Source: Beroe ovata (taxonomy: Eukaryota; Ctenophora; Nuda; Beroida; Beroidae). From it: a stretch of DNA of 32,549 bases. Numbering within the stretch: the first letter of the stretch is position 1; the number at the start of each line of letters is the position of its first letter. Under the pieces are notes generated by a model, which saw only the letters and a list, made by a program, of their open reading frames with translations, was not told the origin of the DNA and did not search any database. The translations under genes were made by a program, and so were the position numbers. The stretch spans positions 106,976 to 139,524 of the forward strand of contig CAMPET010000181.1 of assembly GCA_946803715.1 (NCBI GenBank), read 5' to 3'. Positions 28,700-32,549 of the stretch are shown one piece after another.

Positions 28700-30815
28700 T
28701 CAACAGGTAGGTTATGACTCATGCAAAGTTAGAGTTCGTGTTGCGAGCGGTGACTCCAAGAGGAAGAGTGTCGTGTTTAATTACTTTGGAAGTCTGTATG
28801 ATGGAGAAACTCAGTGGGACGATAAGAACTTCTATTGTAAGATTTGCTGCGAGAAGGTGGTGTCAAAGTTCCCGGACTTGGTACTTGAGGAAAACGCGGA
28901 CTTCTCTGCTTTTTTCAGATACAAAATTACGGTCTGTACAAGCAGGCTTCATGCTCACCTCACTTCAAAACACAAAATTGACACAACCTCGGGCACAACT
29001 GTATCTGCAGCTCAACAGTCACTAGCAAGATTTTTCGGAGCTCAGAGATCGTCCGCCAATGATCAGCGCAAGTTAGCTCATCATATTTTTCTGTGGTTTG
29101 CAATCAGTAACATTCTGCTTCCCTTCCCTGTCGTTGAAGCTGATGGTACTTAACTATTCCTAGCGAAGTATTGCTCAATCTCACCTGAAGAAGTTCCTGG
29201 AAGAATGGCTGTGGCTAGAGCAGGGTCTGAAGTTTACCGAAATGCCAAAGCTGTAATGGAAAACAGGATAACGGAGGACGACCACTTGGCTGGGGCAACA
29301 ACTTTTGACATATGGACATGCAAGCACAGCAAGAGGAGTTTTATGGGGTGTACTTACCAGTTACCACTACATCGACATGGAGTTCGAGCCCCAAGATACT
29401 CTATTGGCAGCATCATTCTTCCCTCATCCTCACACCGCAGTAACAATCAACCTACATACAAGACACTTTCAATGACTGGAACCTCACACCCGAATACAAA
29501 GACAAAGAATACATGAGACCGATCAGGTGTCTAACGATCAGAAGTTTGCTCGAATTTCGAACGAGATTAGACTTCCCTGTGACAGTCACGGATTACACCA
29601 CTTAGTGACAACTGATAGTGTGAAGAAAGATAAGAACTGCTTAGAACTCATCTCAAAGTGTAAGAAGATTGTCACAGCTCTTGTCTGGCGGAATGATAGA
29701 ATCAAAGAAAGTCTTGAAAGTGAAGTCTTGGAAAGGAGGCTGAAGTTAAAGAAGAAGGCTGAGGAGGTACAGCTTATTCTAACCCTTGACGACCAGTTTG
29801 CTCTTGGAGAAGAAACAACCGAATCAACACAGTTCAGCAAGCTCCAGCAAGAGTGCCCTACCCGCTGGACCTCTTTGCACACAGTGTACAACATGTACAA
29901 TGTTGTGAAGCACGAACTCTTAGATCAGGAGACGACTGAATTACTTCTTCTACAGAATGAATACCAGCTCCTCCAGTCCTCCACGAGTTGCTGAAAGTTC
30001 TAGAGACATTCAATCCAGACGAACTATGCAAGCCCTTCAAACTCGATCATTATGCGTGACCACCTCTACGAAATTGTTACAAACACAGTAAATGACTGAA
30101 GAAAAGGATGCACGCTAATTGGGACACCCGTATACCATCAATGGGTCTGCATTATATTGCTGCTTTTTTGGATCCTAGTCTTAAAAATCTTCGATCTCTT
30201 GTCGATTATATGGAAAGTCGAGAGGATACTATGTCTGAATTCATTATCTCAATTGTCTCCGAAATGGGTATCACTATGCAGCAACTGTGTCCTGAAGAAC
30301 AGTCAGCCTCAGAAAAGCAGCCTGCAGACCCTGAAGTGAAAGAAATAGATGCACCCACACCCTCATCCTCTGGATGTTCAGCTTCTAAGGACAATACTTT
30401 CACGCTCAATTAGAAGCTGGGGCCAAAGGAGAGAGAGCTTGCTGCTTGATGCCAAGCAACAGAAGATTGACCTCATTAAATGATTTAGTCTGCCTGTATA
30501 GAGCAAAGACTGTGAGTAACAGGCTGAGGTCGCCACCTACCAAAGTGAACACATAGACCTGGATGATATGAACAATGATCCCTTTTTATATTGGAAGAAA
30601 AGGGCGACTGCTTTTTCAATTCTTGGTAAGATTTTTAGAATCATTCACTGCATAGGTATCAGCTACCAGTTCTGAAATAGAACGAGTATGGAGCCAGTCG
30701 GGGTTGATTTTGAACTCTAGGAGATCCAAATTGTCGAACGACAATGTGAAGAATTTAATTTTTCTAAAGTATAATTGGCACAACGTTAATTCATCCCTGC
30801 ACTGACTGTAACTAA
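28700..30815 (+). pseudogene. hAT transposase, frameshifted relic
   Basis: Segments in different frames follow the order of a hAT transposase. A BED-type zinc finger (YCKICCEKV ... SRLHAHLTSKHKI, about 28830-28980). LWFAISNILLPFPVVEADG (29090-29147), ending in a TAA at 29151. FDIWTCKHSKRSFMG (about 29307-29350). The CxxH motif in RLPCDSHGLHHLV (about 29570-29605). CPTRWTSLHTVYN (29854-29892). Finally the hATC dimerisation block ATSSEIERVWSQSG and NDNVKNLIFLKYNW (about 30660-30780). Stops at 29151, 29515, 29991 and 30411 and several frame changes break it. It cannot make a working enzyme. A poly(A)-like AATAAA is at 30941. Confidence 0.85.
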
Positions 30816-31523
30816 GTAAATTTCTTTTAATTTCGTTTAATGATTTCTACAAAGATTTCAGCCTACTTTATTTGTGTGTTTCCCTTTGTCACCACCTAAC
30901 AAAAATTATTTCTATTGATTGAAACATAACAGGAATCAGGAATAAACAAAATTAGGTCATACTGCAATTACAGTGATTAGGTCGCATTACAATAACGTTG
31001 ATTCTAGGTAAAACTAGAAGTCATTATACCTACTCATGAAACTTAGAAACTAGACTTTTCAGGTGGTAGCAATGATAATTGAAAGTCAGTGGCTGACTGT
31101 CTTATTTCATGGGCTACTCCCTGCTATGAGGCCACCACGCTCTGTAATGTTCATCAACATGTAAAGCCAGATTGAACCTTGTGACGTATTTGAGACACTA
31201 CTTTGGGAGTGTCCCATATGTGTGTTCTGAGTTTCCCATACATTTGCAGGGAGTGTCCCAATTGTGTCTCAAGTGTCCCATGGGGAGTGTCTCAATGTCA
31301 AAATACGCGACATGGTTCTTCATAAATCCAAGTTTTGGGCATAAAAACTACACTCGTTTAATCATTGTTTCACGCGCGCACGTACGTCACAATTTTTTGG
31401 ACCTGGCAATTGAAACATAAATTTTGATAAAATTTTGCTCCATGCCGCCGAAACGCTGCCACGCCGGGTTATTTTGGGCATGCTGCCGCCGGTTGACGAA
31501 TAATGAACTGGCGTACATCACTG
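30816..31523. other. hAT 3' non-coding and subterminal region
   Basis: AT-rich to 31440. A local repeat of GTGTCCCA (31209, 31254, 31271 and variants) occurs near 31205-31285. Then comes the GC-rich subterminal block with GCCGCC / CACGCCGG motifs and the right TIR. Confidence 0.55.
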
Positions 31524-31559
31524 TCTGTCATCAGGGGGTAGCAAAACAGTAACAGTTAC

Positions 31560-31640
31560 CCAAGCCCTAACCCTAACTCTAACTGTAATTGTCAGGGGGT
31601 CAATTGTCGGGGGTCAATCGTCGGGGGTCAATTGTTGTAC
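31560..31640 (+). repeat. Telomere-like tract plus a TCAATTGTCGGGGG repeat
   Basis: CCCTAACCCTAACTCTAACT at about 31565 gives two perfect and one variant CCCTAA units. It is followed by four tandem variants of GTCAGGGGGTCAATT / GTCGGGGGTCAATC (14-15 bp) to 31635. It lies 40 bp outside the hAT target duplication. Confidence 0.7.
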
Positions 31641-31922
31641 TACGAAAACTTTCTGTAGGTAGGCTCCGACAAAACAGGTGATGCGGCCTGCCCTCTCTGA
31701 TATTGGGCTGAACCCCATTGCATCTCCAGTATGGGTACCCAGCGTACCTGTTGCATATAAGTTGCGGGACAAAATGGACAGCCATATTCAGTGTTACACC
31801 CCCGTATTCCTACGACACATTGGCATGTAATTGTACGCCAGGGTATAGAGTCGCTATACCTAGTGTATATTAGTATAAGCATGAAGCTAGTGAATTACAT
31901 AATTAGTTTTTAGTAAGTTCAG
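31641..31922. other. No gene supported
   Basis: Cys-rich short frames on the minus strand (for example around RTITCQCVVGIRGCNTEYGC) lie just downstream of the AlkB-like stop. I could not link them to a family, and they are more likely 3' non-coding. Confidence 0.35.
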
Positions 31923-32549
31923 CTAGAGGTTTTGCATGTTGAAAGACTCAGAGGAATCAAAGTTAATTGGCTGAGGATTGCTTGTGGGCCTACGAATAGG
32001 AGGAGGTCTGTTGGCCGGTGAAGTTGGGGGAGTCATCTTCCTGAAAGTAAGTGAAACACGGGGCTGGGAAGTAGGCTGCTTGGGGATCCCGTGCTCCCAA
32101 TAGTTCTGCGACTCTCTAGACATGACATAAACGGAACCGTGTGGAAGAGGATGAGACACAGTCTTGATCAACCCAGTCACAGTCCTGAATTCTATGTTTC
32201 TGGGTTCTCCTATGCTGACCGTGTAAATATCACTGCCCAGCTCGATCGCTTCCTCATCGTCACAGTGAAACGGTAGCCAGGACTGACCGTTTTTAAAAAG
32301 TGTAACGAGCACCGAGTAGTTCTCTTTGTTGAATTCGGGGTCGTTAGTATTTTCGCTGATTTCAGTAAAAATTCTATCAAGATCACTATTCACTGGGAAA
32401 GGGGTGGGAGGGTGGTAGATGTTGCTATACGTGTATCCCGAAGATCCCGCATATCCCACTTGCCGATTACCAATTGTCCTCATGTCGAACCCACACGTGA
32501 TCTGCTCCAATGACAAGTCCCCAAAATCAATGTCAAGAAAACGTACCGG
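31923..32549 (-). CDS. AlkB-like 2-oxoglutarate/Fe(II) dioxygenase, 5' partial
   Basis: The frame is open to the right edge of the window; the first codons read VRFLDIDFGD and there is no ATG near the edge, so the N-terminus is missing. It ends at a stop at 31923. AlkB signatures: LFKNGQSWLPFHCDDE (His and Asp of the Fe-binding HxD), SDIYTVSIGEPRNIEFR, HGSVYVMSRESQNYWEHGIP (distal Fe-binding His), and PRVSLTFRK (R-x5-R, 2-oxoglutarate and substrate-side arginines). All metal and cofactor residues are present. Such enzymes remove methyl groups from nucleic acids by oxidation. A ~40-residue Pro/Arg/Asn-rich tail follows the fold. Stand-alone ALKBH genes usually have introns, and AlkB domains also occur as modules of viral and mobile-element polyproteins. 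The intronless frame in repeat-rich DNA makes the latter possible, but this is unproven. Confidence 0.82.
   Translation of the reverse strand, partial: PVRFLDIDFGDLSLEQITCGFDMRTIGNRQVGYAGSSGYTYSNIYHPPTPFPVNSDLDRIFTEISENTNDPEFNKENYSVLVTLFKNGQSWLPFHCDDEEAIELGSDIYTVSIGEPRNIEFRTVTGLIKTVSHPLPHGSVYVMSRESQNYWEHGIPKQPTSQPRVSLTFRKMTPPTSPANRPPPIRRPTSNPQPINFDSSESFNMQNL

Larger units (their letters stand above)
23824..31523 (+). mobile_element. hAT-family DNA transposon, decayed, carrying nested elements
   Basis: The left end CAGTGATGCACGCC (23824) is inverted at the right end (GGCGTACATCACTG, ending 31523): 13 of 14 positions match, starting CAGTG as in many hAT ends. The flanking 8-mers are TATGTCAT (23816-23823) and TCTGTCAT (31524-31531), 7 of 8 alike, the size expected for a hAT target duplication. 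The subterminal DNA at both ends is GC-rich with repeats around GCCGCCACGCCG (left near 23848 and 23873) and GCTGCCACGCCGGG / GCTGCCGCCGG (right 31441-31495). The + strand transposase relic at 28700-30815 belongs to it. Only ~78 bp of hAT remain to the left of the nested insertion. Confidence 0.8.

Noticed and set aside
29370-29395. tRNA-like B box (GTTCGAGCCCC)
   Set aside because: No matching A box or cloverleaf around it; it lies inside the hAT transposase relic.
31600-31882. Cys-rich minus-strand frames
   Set aside because: Short, no family match, and placed just downstream of the AlkB-like stop; more likely 3' flank.

Overview
This window is eukaryotic, and almost certainly metazoan, nuclear DNA. 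Conserved genes are split by short GT..AG introns, mostly 90-300 bp. They include an intraflagellar-transport gene and a voltage-gated K+ channel with a tetramerisation domain. Intergenic DNA is AT-rich and full of minisatellites, LINE remnants and cut-and-paste DNA transposons. I cannot name the species. A marine or non-bilaterian invertebrate is plausible, but that is inference from the compact introns and the mix of elements.

Layout: 49-519 (-) is an acidic hypothetical ORF. 998-2074 (+) holds the last three exons of IFT70/TTC30. 2524-3323 (+) holds four exons of SGT1/SUGT1 (CS and SGS domains) without the final exon. 3440-7220 is a CR1/L2-like LINE, broken in its reverse transcriptase by a ~95-bp satellite array. 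7482-8243 (-) is a zinc-finger plus restriction-like-endonuclease tail typical of another retroelement. 8897-9207 is a MITE-like inverted repeat. 10203-10745 (-) has weak coding signals. About 11640-12706 (+) is a decayed Ty3/gypsy integrase. 13680-14357 (-) is an unknown ORF with a TATA box and palindromes upstream. 15132-16904 (+) is the 3' half of an acetyl-CoA synthetase gene. 17596-18327 (+) holds the first three exons of the cyclophilin PPIL4. 18607-20951 (-) is a complete five-exon Shaker-like Kv channel. 21222-21403 is an N gap inside a CA repeat.

The most structured part is 23816-31531, which reads as three DNA transposons nested inside one another. A decayed hAT element (TIR CAGTGATG, 8-bp target duplication matching 7/8) contains an unclassified element. 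That element has a perfect 46-bp TIR and a 6-bp duplication, AGTGTG. Inside it sits a piggyBac element, which begins at a TTAA and encodes an apparently intact transposase of about 915 aa with one short intron. The piggyBac 5' region carries an array of the palindrome GATCTCATATGAGATC. The hAT end abuts a short telomere-like tract.

The window ends in a 5'-partial AlkB-like 2-oxoglutarate/Fe(II) dioxygenase ORF (-) with a proline-rich tail. Eight isolated single Ns are scattered through the window. Several fall at breaks in coding or element sequence, so some truncations may be assembly joins rather than biology.
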